A DNA stretch of 64,000 nt from NCBI GenBank assembly GCA_965224275.1, contig CBDCYR010000005.1:248001-312000 (forward strand), written 5' to 3'. Positions 8,291-18,217 of the stretch are shown here, piece after piece. Under the pieces are notes generated by a model. It saw only the letters and a list, made by a program, of their open reading frames with translations. It was not told the DNA's origin and did not search any database. How positions within the stretch are numbered: the first letter of the stretch is position 1; every line of letters begins with the position of its first letter. A program made the position numbers and the translations under genes. Origin of the DNA: CAUZWH01 sp965224275 (GTDB taxonomy: Bacteria; Pseudomonadota; Alphaproteobacteria; SHVV01).

Positions 8291-8363
8291 CGATAAATCC
8301 CCGAGCTGTCGACCCAAAGCCGGCGTCACGAGCCGGCGTCGCCGGCCTGCGCCCCAGGTCTGT

Positions 8364-10955
8364 TCAGGCGGCCTCGATCAGGCGACCGTTAACCACCAGG
8401 CCCTCGTCGCCGGCGGTCACCTGAACAACGTCGCCGTCGCCGATCGTGCCCTGCAATAACATGGTCGCGAGAGAGTTCTGTAGGTGACGCTGGATCACTC
8501 GGCGCAGGGGCCGAGCTCCATAAGCCGCTTCATACCCTGTCCGGGCAAGCCATGCGCGCGCGGTATCGTCGAGACTGAGTGTAATTTTGCGTTCTGCCAA
8601 CCGATCGCGGAGGGCGTCGAGCTGTATCTCGACGATCGTATCCATGTGTTCACGGGTCAGGCGATGGAACAGAATGACTTCATCCAACCGGTTGAGAAAT
8701 TCCGGCCGAAACGCCTGTCGTACGATCTCCATAACCGGCTCGCGAACCGCGTCGCTGTCCTCACCATCTTCCTGATTGGCAAGGATGTCGCTTCCCAGGT
8801 TCGACGTCATGATAATGAGGGTGTTGCGAAAATCGACCGTGTGGCCTTGCCCATCGGTAAGCCGGCCGTCATCGAGAACCTGCAACAGCACGTTGAAGAC
8901 GTCAGCGTGCGCCTTCTCGACTTCGTCGAACAGCACCACCTGGTAGGGTCGTCGGCGGACCGCTTCGGTCAACGAACCGCCCTCATCGTAGCCGACATAA
9001 CCCGGTGGCGCGCCGATCAGCCGGGCCACCGCGTGCTTCTCCATATATTCAGACATATCGACGCGGATCATCGCTGCGTCGTCGTCGAATAAAAACGACG
9101 CCAGGGCCTTGCAAAGCTCAGTCTTACCAACACCGGTGGGCCCGAGAAACAGGAATGACCCGATCGGACGCTCGGGATCCTGGAGCCCGGATCGCGCCCG
9201 GCGAACAGCATTGGCGACCGCCGCCAAAGCTTCATCCTGCCCGACAACGCGCGCGCGCAGGTTGTCTTCCATGTGCAGAAGTTTCTCACGTTCGCCGGCC
9301 AGCATCTTGTCGACCGGAATGCCGGTCCAGCGAGAGACGATCGCGGCGATGTCCTCATCGGTTACGGCTTCGTTGAGCATCCGTCCAGCGCCCGAGGCGT
9401 CGGCTTCTTCGAGCTGCTTTTCCAACTTGGGGACAACGCCGTAGGCGAGCTCACCGGCGCGCGCGAGATCACCTTTACGCTGGGCCACCTCCAATTCGCT
9501 ACGCGCAACATCAAGCTGCTCCTTTATTTCGACCGCGCCGGCCAGTTGTTCCTTCTCGGCTTCCCACTGCGTGGTGAGCTCCGTGGACCGCTGCTCGAAC
9601 TCGGCCAATTCGCGATCGAGGTTGCCAAGCCGTTCTTGTGATGCGGCGTCATCCTCTTTTTTGAGCGCCTCGCGCTCGATTTTCAGCTGGATGATACGGC
9701 GGTCGAGCTCGTCGACGGCCTCCGGCTTGGAGTCGATCTCCATCCGTAAACGGCTCGCCGCTTCGTCGATGAGATCGATTGCCTTGTCGGGGAGGAAACG
9801 ATCGGTGATGTAGCGATTGCTCAAGGTCGCCGCCGACACGATGGCGCCGTCGGTGATGCGGACACGATGGTGTAGCTCATACTTCTCCTTCAAACCACGC
9901 AGGATCGAAACCGTATCTTCGACGCTCGGCTGCGAGACGAATACCGACTGGAAGCGGCGCGCCAGGGCGGCATCTTTTTCGACATGTTTGCGGTACTCGT
10001 CCAGCGTGGTTGCACCCACGCAATGGAGGTCGCCACGAGCGAGCGCCGGTTTGAGCAGGTTCGAGGCATCCATAGCGCCCTCAGCCGCACCCGCGCCGAC
10101 CAGCGTGTGCAATTCGTCGACGAATAACACCACCTCGCCGTCGCTGGCCTGGATCTCCGCCAAAACGGCCTTGAGCCGTTCCTCGAATTCGCCGCGAAAT
10201 TTTGCGCCGGCTATCAGCTGGCCGAGATCGAGGCCCATCAGTCGTTTGTGCTTGAGATTCTCGGGCACGTCGCCATTGACGATCCGCTGAGCCAGCCCCT
10301 CCACGATCGCGGTTTTACCAACGCCGGGTTCGCCGATGAGAACAGGATTGTTCTTTATCCGCCGCGACAGCACTTGAATTGTGCGGCGAATTTCCTCGTC
10401 GCGGCCGATCACGGGGTCGAGCTTGCCGTCCCTGGCGCGCTCGGTGAGGTCAATCGCGTATTTCTTGAGCGCCTCATAGCTATCTTCCGCGGTCGCACTA
10501 TCAGCGGTGCGACCCTTGCGTATGTTATTGATCGCCGCGTTCAGCGCTTGTGGCGCGATCCCAGCGTCGCTAAGGATCGTGGCTGCGGTTGTTCCGGTCG
10601 ATAGGGCCAGCGCGAGCAGTAGTCGCTCAGCGGTAACAAACCCGTCGCCGGCCTTATCAGCGAGCTGCTCGGCCGCTTCGAACAAACGAGCAGTCTCGGG
10701 CGCCAGATAGATTTGCCCGGCGCCGCTTCCCTCAACTTTGGGGTATTTGGCCAACGCGGCTTCAACCCCAGCTCTAACATCGGCGACCCGGCCACCGGCG
10801 GCAGTGATCAGGTTCGCCGCCAGACCCTCATCGTCGTCGACGAGGATCTTGAGCAAATGCTCAGGGGTGAATTGTTGATGTCCCGACCGCAAGGCGAAAC
10901 CCTGGGCCGATTGGATAAACCCGCGTGATCGCTCGGTGTAGCGGTCAAACTCCAT
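8364..10955 (-). CDS. clpB: ATP-dependent protein disaggregase ClpB
   Basis: The 863-residue length and domain order match ClpB: N-terminal substrate domain (1-145), AAA-1 with Walker A GEPGVGKT near 205, the coiled-coil middle domain (about 410-530) that separates ClpB from ClpA, and AAA-2 with GPTGVGKT near 605. It extracts proteins from aggregates in the cytoplasm together with DnaK. AAGGAG sits 8 nt before the ATG. A sigma-32-like promoter lies about 100 bp upstream. The gene is on the minus strand downstream of the prfA block and converges on the M23 peptidase gene. Confidence 0.98.
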   Translation of the reverse strand: MEFDRYTERSRGFIQSAQGFALRSGHQQFTPEHLLKILVDDDEGLAANLITAAGGRVADVRAGVEAALAKYPKVEGSGAGQIYLAPETARLFEAAEQLADKAGDGFVTAERLLLALALSTGTTAATILSDAGIAPQALNAAINNIRKGRTADSATAEDSYEALKKYAIDLTERARDGKLDPVIGRDEEIRRTIQVLSRRIKNNPVLIGEPGVGKTAIVEGLAQRIVNGDVPENLKHKRLMGLDLGQLIAGAKFRGEFEERLKAVLAEIQASDGEVVLFVDELHTLVGAGAAEGAMDASNLLKPALARGDLHCVGATTLDEYRKHVEKDAALARRFQSVFVSQPSVEDTVSILRGLKEKYELHHRVRITDGAIVSAATLSNRYITDRFLPDKAIDLIDEAASRLRMEIDSKPEAVDELDRRIIQLKIEREALKKEDDAASQERLGNLDRELAEFEQRSTELTTQWEAEKEQLAGAVEIKEQLDVARSELEVAQRKGDLARAGELAYGVVPKLEKQLEEADASGAGRMLNEAVTDEDIAAIVSRWTGIPVDKMLAGEREKLLHMEDNLRARVVGQDEALAAVANAVRRARSGLQDPERPIGSFLFLGPTGVGKTELCKALASFLFDDDAAMIRVDMSEYMEKHAVARLIGAPPGYVGYDEGGSLTEAVRRRPYQVVLFDEVEKAHADVFNVLLQVLDDGRLTDGQGHTVDFRNTLIIMTSNLGSDILANQEDGEDSDAVREPVMEIVRQAFRPEFLNRLDEVILFHRLTREHMDTIVEIQLDALRDRLAERKITLSLDDTARAWLARTGYEAAYGARPLRRVIQRHLQNSLATMLLQGTIGDGDVVQVTAGDEGLVVNGRLIEAA

Positions 10956-11056
10956 GAGTTGCGCTCCTTTGGCACGCCGCCGCCGCCCTGGATACGCCTG
11001 CTGGAGGCCGTATCAAGCGTGACATCGGTCGGCGCCCTTAACCAGACCTATCTGCA

Positions 11057-11084
11057 ATATGGTGTGGTAACTTGGCAACACAAG
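11057..11084 (-). promoter_or_regulatory. sigma-32 (heat shock) promoter candidate for clpB
   Basis: On the minus strand CTTGTG (11079-11084) and CACCATAT (11057-11064) are 14 bp apart. This matches the RpoH consensus CTTGAA, 13-15 bp, CCCCATNT at the first four bases of the -35 box and seven of eight -10 positions. It would give a leader of roughly 95 nt for clpB, a classic RpoH target. The 10956-11197 interval holds no convincing gene; an 80-codon plus-strand frame there has no ribosome site. Confidence 0.6.
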
Positions 11085-11197
11085 CCCGGTTGGTGGTTGA
11101 TCGCGCCAAGCGACTTCGTAGAGGTCGGCTGGGTGGCCCCGGAGGTTCTGCGCGTGCCGAAGTCGCGGCGTCCGCACCGCGAAAAATGCCGTCGGTG

Positions 11198-11647
11198 CTA
11201 GTTCGGCTCGCTACGCGCCACGTCGGTTTCGGAAAGCTCCGCTTCACGCAAATCCGCGCTCTCGGGTCCCACCACCACAGTTTTAGGCTCACTGTCGTTG
11301 CTACCGTTGCCGCCGACGTCATGATCGCTGCCGTTGCCGCTGCCGTTATCACCGTCGGTGCTGCGGGCGTTTTGCTGGGCCTGACGGGCCTGGTTAGCTT
11401 CCATGGCGCCCGTATACACACGGTAATAATGCTCAGCGTGCTGAAAATATCCCTCCGCTGCGATGCGGTCACCGGCTGCGGTCGCATCGCGCGCAAGCGC
11501 TACGTATTTGTCGAAAATCTGATTGGCGGTACCACGTACTTTTACCTCGGGACCGTTGCTTTCGTAGCTACGATTGTGACCGGACCCGCCGTACGACCGT
11601 TTGCCCCCATTATTGTTTCGTCCGTTGCGTGAGCGACGCGAATTCAT
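11198..11647 (-). CDS. DUF4167 domain protein
   Basis: The 149-residue protein has the DUF4167 (PF13763) arrangement: a basic, Arg/Asn/Gly-rich N-terminus (RRSRNGRNNNGGKR) followed by the conserved segment with KVRGTANQIFDKYVALARDA and EGYFQHAEHYYRV, then a low-complexity tail rich in Asn, Gly, Ser and Asp. The family is confined to alphaproteobacteria and its function is unknown; the basic Gly-rich start suggests nucleic acid contact (inference). I start at ATG 11647; a longer reading to 11677 adds ten residues. It lies between clpB and prmC on the same strand, the usual neighbourhood for this family. Confidence 0.85.
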   Translation of the reverse strand: MNSRRSRNGRNNNGGKRSYGGSGHNRSYESNGPEVKVRGTANQIFDKYVALARDATAAGDRIAAEGYFQHAEHYYRVYTGAMEANQARQAQQNARSTDGDNGSGNGSDHDVGGNGSNDSEPKTVVVGPESADLREAELSETDVARSEPN

Positions 11648-11834
11648 CCCTTGGTTCTTCCTTTGGTTCGTCAACAACGCGATTTCTTTCTCTGTGACAA
11701 TACACAGAAGTTATTGAGGAGCTGGGCTGCGGCCCCGTTTGTTCGCGGTAGGATGCCCTGGCTCAATCGCCCCCCAATCGGCATCCAGATCATTTTAACC
11801 TAGTCTGCCTGAGGCTCTAATCCAACCTATTTTT

Positions 11835-12704
11835 TCACGCATGAACGGACGCGCCCGTGCGTAAAACAACACATCTATCATGCCCAGCCAGGTCGGCCTT
11901 GACATCATCGACCATCAATCCGGCGCTGCTCGCAAACTCGCGCACCGCGCTCGCTTGGCTTCGGCCGATCTCCAAAAATGCCCGCCCCCCGGCCGCCAAG
12001 AGTTCGCTCAATTGAGAAACAATGTCCCGGTAGGCATCGAGCCCATCACAGCCACCGTCCAAAGCCGCCGGTGGGTCAAACCGGACTTCGGGCTGAACCA
12101 TCTCAAGTTCGCGCGACGTCAGATAAGGCGGGTTGCTGACAACGAGGTCAAATCGGGTGCCCAATGCGGCGCCCCAATCGCCGACGCAGAACCAAGCCCT
12201 ATCGGCAAGGCCAACCGCGGCGGCATTACGGCGGGCAACGGTTGTTGCAGCGAAGTCGCGATCAACGCCAATGCCGATAGCCGCGGGTAGTTCGGCAAGC
12301 AGTGCCAATAGCAAACAGCCCGAGCCGGTTCCGAGATCGGCAACCAACAGACGTTCCTGTTGGTCTGCTGCCTCAAGTGCGCTTTCGATCAGTGTTTCGC
12401 TATCAGGGCGCGGATCGAGGACGGCGGGCGTTACCTCCAACGTGTGCGACCAGAAGGCACGCTGCGCGAGTATCCGTGAGACCGGTTCGCGCTGAAGTCG
12501 GCGTTTCACAAAGCCGTCGAACTGATCGGCCGCATCCCGAGCGAGGGACACGTCCGGGTTGGCGAGCACCCATGAACGTGACTGATCTACCGCCCTCGCG
12601 AGTAACAATTCGGCGTCGAGCCGCGGCGTCGCGACGCCCCGTTCATGCAACGCCGCAACCGCCGTTACGAGTCGAGATCGAACGGTCGATCTCGGCAGGG
12701 GCAT
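11835..12704 (-). CDS. prmC: peptide chain release factor N5-glutamine methyltransferase
   Basis: PrmC methylates the Gln of the GGQ motif in release factors, here presumably the PrfA encoded just upstream. The 289-residue protein has an N-terminal helical domain and a class I methyltransferase domain with DLGTGSGCLLLAL (SAM binding) and the diagnostic SNPPYL. ATG 12704 gives the usual family length; a TTG at 12731 would lie 12 bp after the prfA stop. It is the last gene of the ispG-hisS-prfA-prmC run. Confidence 0.95.
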   Translation of the reverse strand: MPLPRSTVRSRLVTAVAALHERGVATPRLDAELLLARAVDQSRSWVLANPDVSLARDAADQFDGFVKRRLQREPVSRILAQRAFWSHTLEVTPAVLDPRPDSETLIESALEAADQQERLLVADLGTGSGCLLLALLAELPAAIGIGVDRDFAATTVARRNAAAVGLADRAWFCVGDWGAALGTRFDLVVSNPPYLTSRELEMVQPEVRFDPPAALDGGCDGLDAYRDIVSQLSELLAAGGRAFLEIGRSQASAVREFASSAGLMVDDVKADLAGHDRCVVLRTGASVHA

Positions 12705-12742
12705 GGGACTATCATCGCCGCTCTCGGCCAATCGCGCGCTCG

Positions 12743-13822
12743 CTAGCTATCCATCGCCGCAAGTTTCTGAGCCTGATCCTCCTCGACCAACTGATCGACG
12801 ATCTCATCGAGCGCTTCGCCGGCCAGCACGCGATCAAGTTTATGGAGGGTAAGGTTTATCCTGTGGTCGGTCACACGACCCTGAGGGAAGTTATAGGTCC
12901 GAACCCGTTCGGATCGGTCGCCAGAGCCAATCTGGCTCCGACGCGTTTCGGCGCGCTCCGCATCACGCTCTTGGCGCTCGCGGTCATAGAGGCGCGCTCG
13001 TAATACCCGCATCGCCTTCGCTCGATTCTTATGCTGCGACTTCTCGTCCTGCTGGCTTACAACGATGCCGCTCGGCATGTGTGTGATACGCACCGCGCTG
13101 TCGGTGGTGTTGACCGATTGGCCGCCCGGTCCGCTGGCGCGGAACACATCAATCCGAAGATCCTTGTCGTTGATATCGACGTCGACTTCCTCGGCCTCGG
13201 GTAGCACCGCTACCGTCGCCGCCGAAGTATGGATGCGTCCGCTGGCCTCGGTCTCCGGCACCCGCTGAACGCGGTGCACGCCAGATTCATACTTCAACCG
13301 TGCAAATGCGCCGCGGCCACTGATCGATGAGGTTCCGCCCTTGAAACCACCGAGATCGGTCGTTGCCGCATGCATGATCTCAAATTTCCACCCGTGCAGC
13401 TCGGCGTATTTTTGATACATGCGGAAAAGGTCGCCCGCGAACAGGGCTGCCTCGTCGCCGCCGGTTCCGGGACGCACTTCCAGGATCGCATTTTTTTCGT
13501 CCGCTTCATCTTTGGGAATCAGAAGCCGGCGAAGCGTTTCCTCGGCCTCGGAAATTTTGCTGCGATGGTCCTCCAGTTCACTCGCCGCGAGCTCGCGCAT
13601 ATCTTCGTCGGAATCGGGATCGGCGATCATCTCATCGAGCTCGCCGATCTCCTGGTTGAGACGAGCAAACGCCTCGATCTCCGCCATGACTGGAGATAGC
13701 TCGGCGAACTCCTTCGACGCGTTGACGTATTCTTCGCGCGGCATCGCGTCAGGATTCGACAGCGCGTGCTGAAGCGCTTCGTGACGCTGTTGAATTGCCT
13801 GAATGCGTTCTTCAGAAATCAT
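12743..13822 (-). CDS. prfA: peptide chain release factor 1
   Basis: RF1 recognises UAA and UAG and triggers release of the finished chain. The 359-residue length is typical. The GGQ tripeptide is at 233-235 (ASGPGGQSVNTTDS), and the codon-recognition tripeptide of the PxT type is PET at 189-191, where many RF1 proteins have PAT or PVT. The start codon overlaps the stop of hisS by 4 bp (ATGA), so the two are translationally coupled. prmC follows after a short gap. Confidence 0.97.
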   Translation of the reverse strand: MISEERIQAIQQRHEALQHALSNPDAMPREEYVNASKEFAELSPVMAEIEAFARLNQEIGELDEMIADPDSDEDMRELAASELEDHRSKISEAEETLRRLLIPKDEADEKNAILEVRPGTGGDEAALFAGDLFRMYQKYAELHGWKFEIMHAATTDLGGFKGGTSSISGRGAFARLKYESGVHRVQRVPETEASGRIHTSAATVAVLPEAEEVDVDINDKDLRIDVFRASGPGGQSVNTTDSAVRITHMPSGIVVSQQDEKSQHKNRAKAMRVLRARLYDRERQERDAERAETRRSQIGSGDRSERVRTYNFPQGRVTDHRINLTLHKLDRVLAGEALDEIVDQLVEEDQAQKLAAMDS

Positions 13823-15093
13823 CCGGCGGCCTCGGAACCGTCGGGGTGATATCGACGAAGCGCCGCGACGATGGATGACAAGGCCACTTCCTGCTGCTCG
13901 CCACTATCGAAATCGCGAACCGATACAGCGTCTTTGGCCAGTTCGTCTTCACCGATGATCACTGCGCAACAGGCGTCGAGTTTGTTCGCGCGAGCCATTC
14001 TCTTCGACAAATTGCCGCTGAATCCAAGATCTGCGGCAAATCCAGCCTGACGTAGCCGATGGCAAACTTGCAACGCGGCCGCGTGCGTCGACTTGCCGAT
14101 TGGAACGACCGCAATGGGTCGTACTTGTTCTGGCACTTCGGCGGCAAGCATTACCAAACGCTCAATGCCACCGGCGAACCCGATTCCCGGCGTTGCCGGC
14201 CCGCCCATGATTTCGATCAATCCATCGTATCGACCACCGCCAATCAGAGTCCCCTGCGCCCCGAGTGCATCGGTCGTGAATTCGAAAGCGGTATGGGTGT
14301 AGTAATCGAGGCCGCGCACCAGTTTCTCATTGATCGTGTAGGCGATCGCCAACTGATCGAGACCTTCGCGCACCGATGCGAAAAAGTCGGCAGCTTCGCT
14401 AGTTAGAGAGTCGAGGACGCGGGGAGCGTCGACGATCAACTTTCGATCGCCCTCGTCCTTCGAATCGAGAATGCGTAGCGGGTTCTTTTCGAGTCGTAAC
14501 TTGCTGTCGTCGGATAGATCACTCTGGAGCGACTTGAAATAGTCGACCAACAATTCGCGATAAGCGGTGCGGCTTTGGCTATCTCCGAGCGTGTTGAGTT
14601 CAAGGGTACAAAGGCCAGCGACATCGAGCGCCTCAAGAATGTGAGATCCCAATTCGATTATTTCGATGTCCGCTTGCGGCCCGGCAACGCCGATTATCTC
14701 TACATCGATCTGATGAAATTGGCGTAGCCTCCCCTTCTGCGGACGCTCGTATCGAAACATGGGCCCGCTCGCGAACAATTTGAGCGGCGCGTGGCGGCGC
14801 AATCCGCCCGAGATAAACGCCCGCGCGATGCTCGCAGTATATTCGGGTCTTAGGGTGATCTCATCGCCACCACGGTCGGCGAAGGTGTACATCTCCTTGG
14901 TGACGACATCTGAGGTCTCGCCAAGGGTGCGGCGGAAGACTTCCGTGAACTCAAACATCGGCGTGGCTATCTCCTGATAACCATACCGTTCGGCGAGCTG
15001 CCGGGCGCACTCGACCACCCGCCGGTGACGGCGAATGTCTTCCGGCAGCAGGTCATGGGTTCCGCGAACCGGTTGCAGCGACGCCACATTCAT
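13819..15093 (-). CDS. hisS: histidine-tRNA ligase
   Basis: Class II aminoacyl-tRNA synthetase charging tRNA-His. Motifs seen are PVRGTHDLLPED at the N-terminus, motif 2 (FRYERPQKGRLRQFHQ), the histidine motifs LVRGLDYYTHTAFE and GGGRYDGL, and a C-terminal anticodon-binding domain. I start at ATG 15093, which gives 424 residues and leaves 7 bp after ispG; a longer reading to 15138 would run into ispG. It overlaps prfA by 4 bp. Confidence 0.97.
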   Translation of the reverse strand: MNVASLQPVRGTHDLLPEDIRRHRRVVECARQLAERYGYQEIATPMFEFTEVFRRTLGETSDVVTKEMYTFADRGGDEITLRPEYTASIARAFISGGLRRHAPLKLFASGPMFRYERPQKGRLRQFHQIDVEIIGVAGPQADIEIIELGSHILEALDVAGLCTLELNTLGDSQSRTAYRELLVDYFKSLQSDLSDDSKLRLEKNPLRILDSKDEGDRKLIVDAPRVLDSLTSEAADFFASVREGLDQLAIAYTINEKLVRGLDYYTHTAFEFTTDALGAQGTLIGGGRYDGLIEIMGGPATPGIGFAGGIERLVMLAAEVPEQVRPIAVVPIGKSTHAAALQVCHRLRQAGFAADLGFSGNLSKRMARANKLDACCAVIIGEDELAKDAVSVRDFDSGEQQEVALSSIVAALRRYHPDGSEAAG

Positions 15094-15100
15094 ATCCTGA

Positions 15101-16246
15101 TTATTGAGCGGGTTCGCCCTGGCGGGTTGCCGACGCATCCATTGAGACTTTGGCTGCTTCTATTTCGTGCGCCTTCTGCTCGACCAGCTCAATTAGATGA
15201 TCGACCAGGCGTTCATCGTTGATCTTATGGTCGGCAACACCGCTGAGGTAAATCAGATGCGTTCCGTTGCCACCGCCGGTAAGACCGATATCGGTCTCTC
15301 GCGCTTCGCCAGGTCCGTTGACGACGCAACCTATTACCGAGAGCGTCAGCGGCGTCGTAAGGTGTTGCAGGCGCTCTTCCAGGACCTCGACGGTTTTTAT
15401 CACGGGAAATGCCTGGCGGGCGCAGGACGGGCAGGCAATGACGGTAACCCCGCGTCGACGCAGGCCCAGCGACTTAAGGAGTTCGTACCCGACCTTAATT
15501 TCTTCGACCGGGTCAGCCGAAAGAGATACTCGGACGGTGTCACCGATTCCCGACCAAAACAACATGCCAAGGCCTATCGATGATTTCACCGATCCGCTCA
15601 ACATCCCGCCGGCTTCCGTAATTCCGAGGTGGAGCGGGTAGTCGCAGACATCAGCCAACTGTTGATACGCTGCAACCGCGAGGAAGACGTCTGAAGCTTT
15701 GACGCTAATTTTGAACTCGTGAAAATCGTTGTCCTCAAGGATGCGGGCGTGGTCGAGGGCGCTTTCGACCATCGCCTCAGGACACGGCTCACCATATTTT
15801 TCGAGCAGAGCGCGCTCCAGAGAACCTGCATTAACGCCGATTCTCATACTGACGCCATGGTCTTTGGCTGCCGCGACAACCTCGCGAACGCGGGCCGCTG
15901 AGCCGATATTGCCTGGATTGATCCGAAGACACGCCGCACCGGCTTCGGCGGCCTCGATCGCCCGTTTGTAGTGGAAATGAATGTCGGCAACGATCGGCAC
16001 CTCGGCCGCTCGCACGATATCGGCTAGCGCCTGAGTCGAGGATTGATCGGGGCAGGACACTCTCACGATATCTGCGCCGACCGCCTCGAGCTGCCTGATT
16101 TGAGCGACCGTTGCGGCGACATCGGAGGTTGGCGTATTGGTCATCGATTGCACTGAAATCGGTGCATCGCCACCAACAGCGACCGATCCGACATGGATCT
16201 TGCGGCTACGACGTCTGTGGATTTCGCGATAGGGGCGTACGCTCAT
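15101..16246 (-). CDS. ispG: 4-hydroxy-3-methylbut-2-enyl diphosphate synthase
   Basis: IspG (GcpE) makes HMBDP from MEcPP in the non-mevalonate isoprenoid pathway, using a [4Fe-4S] cluster. The protein shows the TIM-barrel start HVGSVAVGGDAPISVQSMTNT, the block RINPGNIGS and the C-terminal cluster region with CPSCARQ and CVVNGPGEA. ATG 16246 gives the family's usual MSVRPYR start; an ATG 48 bp earlier is possible. It sits between the rodZ-like gene and hisS, the common alphaproteobacterial order. Confidence 0.96.
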   Translation of the reverse strand: MSVRPYREIHRRRSRKIHVGSVAVGGDAPISVQSMTNTPTSDVAATVAQIRQLEAVGADIVRVSCPDQSSTQALADIVRAAEVPIVADIHFHYKRAIEAAEAGAACLRINPGNIGSAARVREVVAAAKDHGVSMRIGVNAGSLERALLEKYGEPCPEAMVESALDHARILEDNDFHEFKISVKASDVFLAVAAYQQLADVCDYPLHLGITEAGGMLSGSVKSSIGLGMLFWSGIGDTVRVSLSADPVEEIKVGYELLKSLGLRRRGVTVIACPSCARQAFPVIKTVEVLEERLQHLTTPLTLSVIGCVVNGPGEARETDIGLTGGGNGTHLIYLSGVADHKINDERLVDHLIELVEQKAHEIEAAKVSMDASATRQGEPAQ

Positions 16247-16354
16247 CGTACCGATCAACGGAAAAGAGTCGTCAGATAATTCTGTTGGGTGCACCAGAGG
16301 CGCATGCCAATGTGCGCGTTCAGCGCGCCGATATCAAGCCGGAGCGTGCGGGTC

Positions 16355-17947
16355 TTATTGCGCGCCCTGCCCGGCTGAGCTGAGCAGGTGTTCGGGATCG
16401 AGCGATACATTTCGGCGGACCGCACCGATCGGGCCGAGCGGCGGCAGGGCACGTCCATCGACCGAAACTTGCAGCGCACCGGCATTCCCCGTCAATAACA
16501 GCAGGCCCGGTTGGTTGGGAACGAAATAGGTATCGCCCGCGCGCAATATGCGCGTCAGAAGCAGTTCATTATCCTCGCTAACCACCTGCACCCAACTATC
16601 AAGACGGGCGGTTAGGGTGACTCGCGACTCGCCATTGCCGTCGCCATATAGGCGCGGTGCCGAGGGCGTTTCGTTTGCGCTCTGTCCGTCACTATTTGAC
16701 GTTGGAGGTTCGGGCACCGGAAGCGCTGCGAGTTCGGTTTGCGAGCTAGCCGCAGGTTGTTCGATATCGATATCTGCCGCTGCGACCTGCGGTGGCGAAC
16801 CTTCAATCACCCGGCTTACATCGGCGGCGCTTCCTTGGGTCTGTTCGTCGGCACGTCCCCGCCCGGGTCGTTGGCGCAGGTCACGCGGTAAATCAGTTTC
16901 TTCAATAATTTGCGTCGGTGCTGCAGCAGCCGGGATCATGGCGTCCGCGTCGGCTTGCGCTGACGCTGACGCTTCGGCTGCCGGCTCCCGTACGGAACCC
17001 ATCGTCGCACTCGATACCGACGACTCTAAATCGGTCGATGAAGCTGGCGCGGTCGCGACCGTGCTCGGCTCCACGCTTTGGCCAACGGCTATGCTTGAGA
17101 CCGATGATGGGGATAAGGCCGCCGCAATCTTGGTTGCTGTCAGTTTTGCCGCTGCGGCGCTCGCGGTATTGGGCTCGCTACGACCGCCTGGCGGCGCCGA
17201 GGTCTCACCGTTAGCGTCAACGGTTCCTGGTTCAACCGCGCTTGGTTCTCCGGCTCCAACAGGCACGGTTGAATCCGCGGTCCCGGTGGCCTCGGTTCCG
17301 ACCAGCGTGATGGACGCCGTCGCGGCGTTCGCGCGCGATAGCCCCGACTCGTTCTCGACAGCTTTTAGTGCCGATGTCTTCTTTTGCGCGGCATCGTCAG
17401 GAGCACTGTCCTGGGTGCTTGCCAACAGGCGGTCCGGGACCGCAGGTATTTGCTCGACGGTCGAGCGATCGACACTCGAGAGGTAGTACCAGCCGGCATA
17501 AACCGCGCCAACGAAAAACAACGACAACACGAGAAGCCGCCCACTCGGCAATCGGCTCTCCACTTCAGGCGCGGGAAAGCGCAGTCGGGTTTGGTCGGGT
17601 CGTGCCGCAGATTCCCGTTTGAAACGACTGACAAACTCTTCGCCGTCGAGCCCGACCGCATCGGCGTAAGAGCGGATAAAACCGACCGCGTAGACCGGTC
17701 CGGGAAGGTCGTCGAAACGACCGTCTTCGATAGCGCCCAAATAGGGTTCGCGGATCCGCAATTGCGACGCGAATTCAGCGCGCGTGGCACCGATATCCTC
17801 ACGCACCGCTCTGAGTTCGGCGCCAACCCCATCATAGGTAGGGGTGTCTGCCTCACCCGCGAGCGTCTCCGATACGCCTCGCAGATGGAGGCGGCGTTGT
17901 CCCTGATCTTCGTTGGGACCGGTTGCGTTGGGCTCGCCTTCAGCCAT
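16355..17947 (-). CDS. RodZ-like protein: cytoplasmic HTH, one membrane segment, DUF4115
   Basis: The 530-residue protein has an Xre-like HTH domain near 40-110 (GAELRAVREDIGATRAEFASQLRI, in part), one membrane segment (about 145-165, VLSLFFVGAVYAGWYYL), a very long Ala/Ser/Thr/Pro-rich periplasmic stretch, and a C-terminal DUF4115 region (SWVQVVSEDNELLL, GNAGALQVSVDG). RodZ links MreB to cell-wall synthesis. At roughly 260 residues the disordered stretch is longer than in many RodZ proteins. ATG 17947 is preceded by GGGGGA; a longer frame reaches 18034. Confidence 0.85.
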   Translation of the reverse strand: MAEGEPNATGPNEDQGQRRLHLRGVSETLAGEADTPTYDGVGAELRAVREDIGATRAEFASQLRIREPYLGAIEDGRFDDLPGPVYAVGFIRSYADAVGLDGEEFVSRFKRESAARPDQTRLRFPAPEVESRLPSGRLLVLSLFFVGAVYAGWYYLSSVDRSTVEQIPAVPDRLLASTQDSAPDDAAQKKTSALKAVENESGLSRANAATASITLVGTEATGTADSTVPVGAGEPSAVEPGTVDANGETSAPPGGRSEPNTASAAAAKLTATKIAAALSPSSVSSIAVGQSVEPSTVATAPASSTDLESSVSSATMGSVREPAAEASASAQADADAMIPAAAAPTQIIEETDLPRDLRQRPGRGRADEQTQGSAADVSRVIEGSPPQVAAADIDIEQPAASSQTELAALPVPEPPTSNSDGQSANETPSAPRLYGDGNGESRVTLTARLDSWVQVVSEDNELLLTRILRAGDTYFVPNQPGLLLLTGNAGALQVSVDGRALPPLGPIGAVRRNVSLDPEHLLSSAGQGAQ

Positions 17948-18217
17948 TTGGTGTCCCCCACGCCTAAGCGAGTTTCTACCCGCAATGTTCGCGTTTCCAC
18001 GCGTGTATAAGCGCATTCTTTCCGTGAGTTGCATTAACTTTCGCCACTCACTTGATACAACAGCGCAAGCAAACCAAAGAAAGCTATAGTTGTCAATGGC
18101 TTAAAGGTAGTTGCGGATTTCCCCGTTTAGAACGGAACGTTCGATCATGCGTAAGTGGTTGTATTACCGAATATTTTCTCAACCACGCAGCCCCAGCCAT
18201 GCGCGCCGCTACGCTGC

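Noticed and set aside
10959..11201. 80-codon plus-strand frame between clpB and DUF4167
   Set aside because: Begins at a TTG without a ribosome site, covers the clpB promoter and shows no recognisable domain.
16548..17486. 312-codon plus-strand frame opposite the RodZ-like gene
   Set aside because: Its Ser/Ala/Val-rich composition comes from reading the Ala/Ser/Thr-rich linker in reverse; no domain and no start signal.
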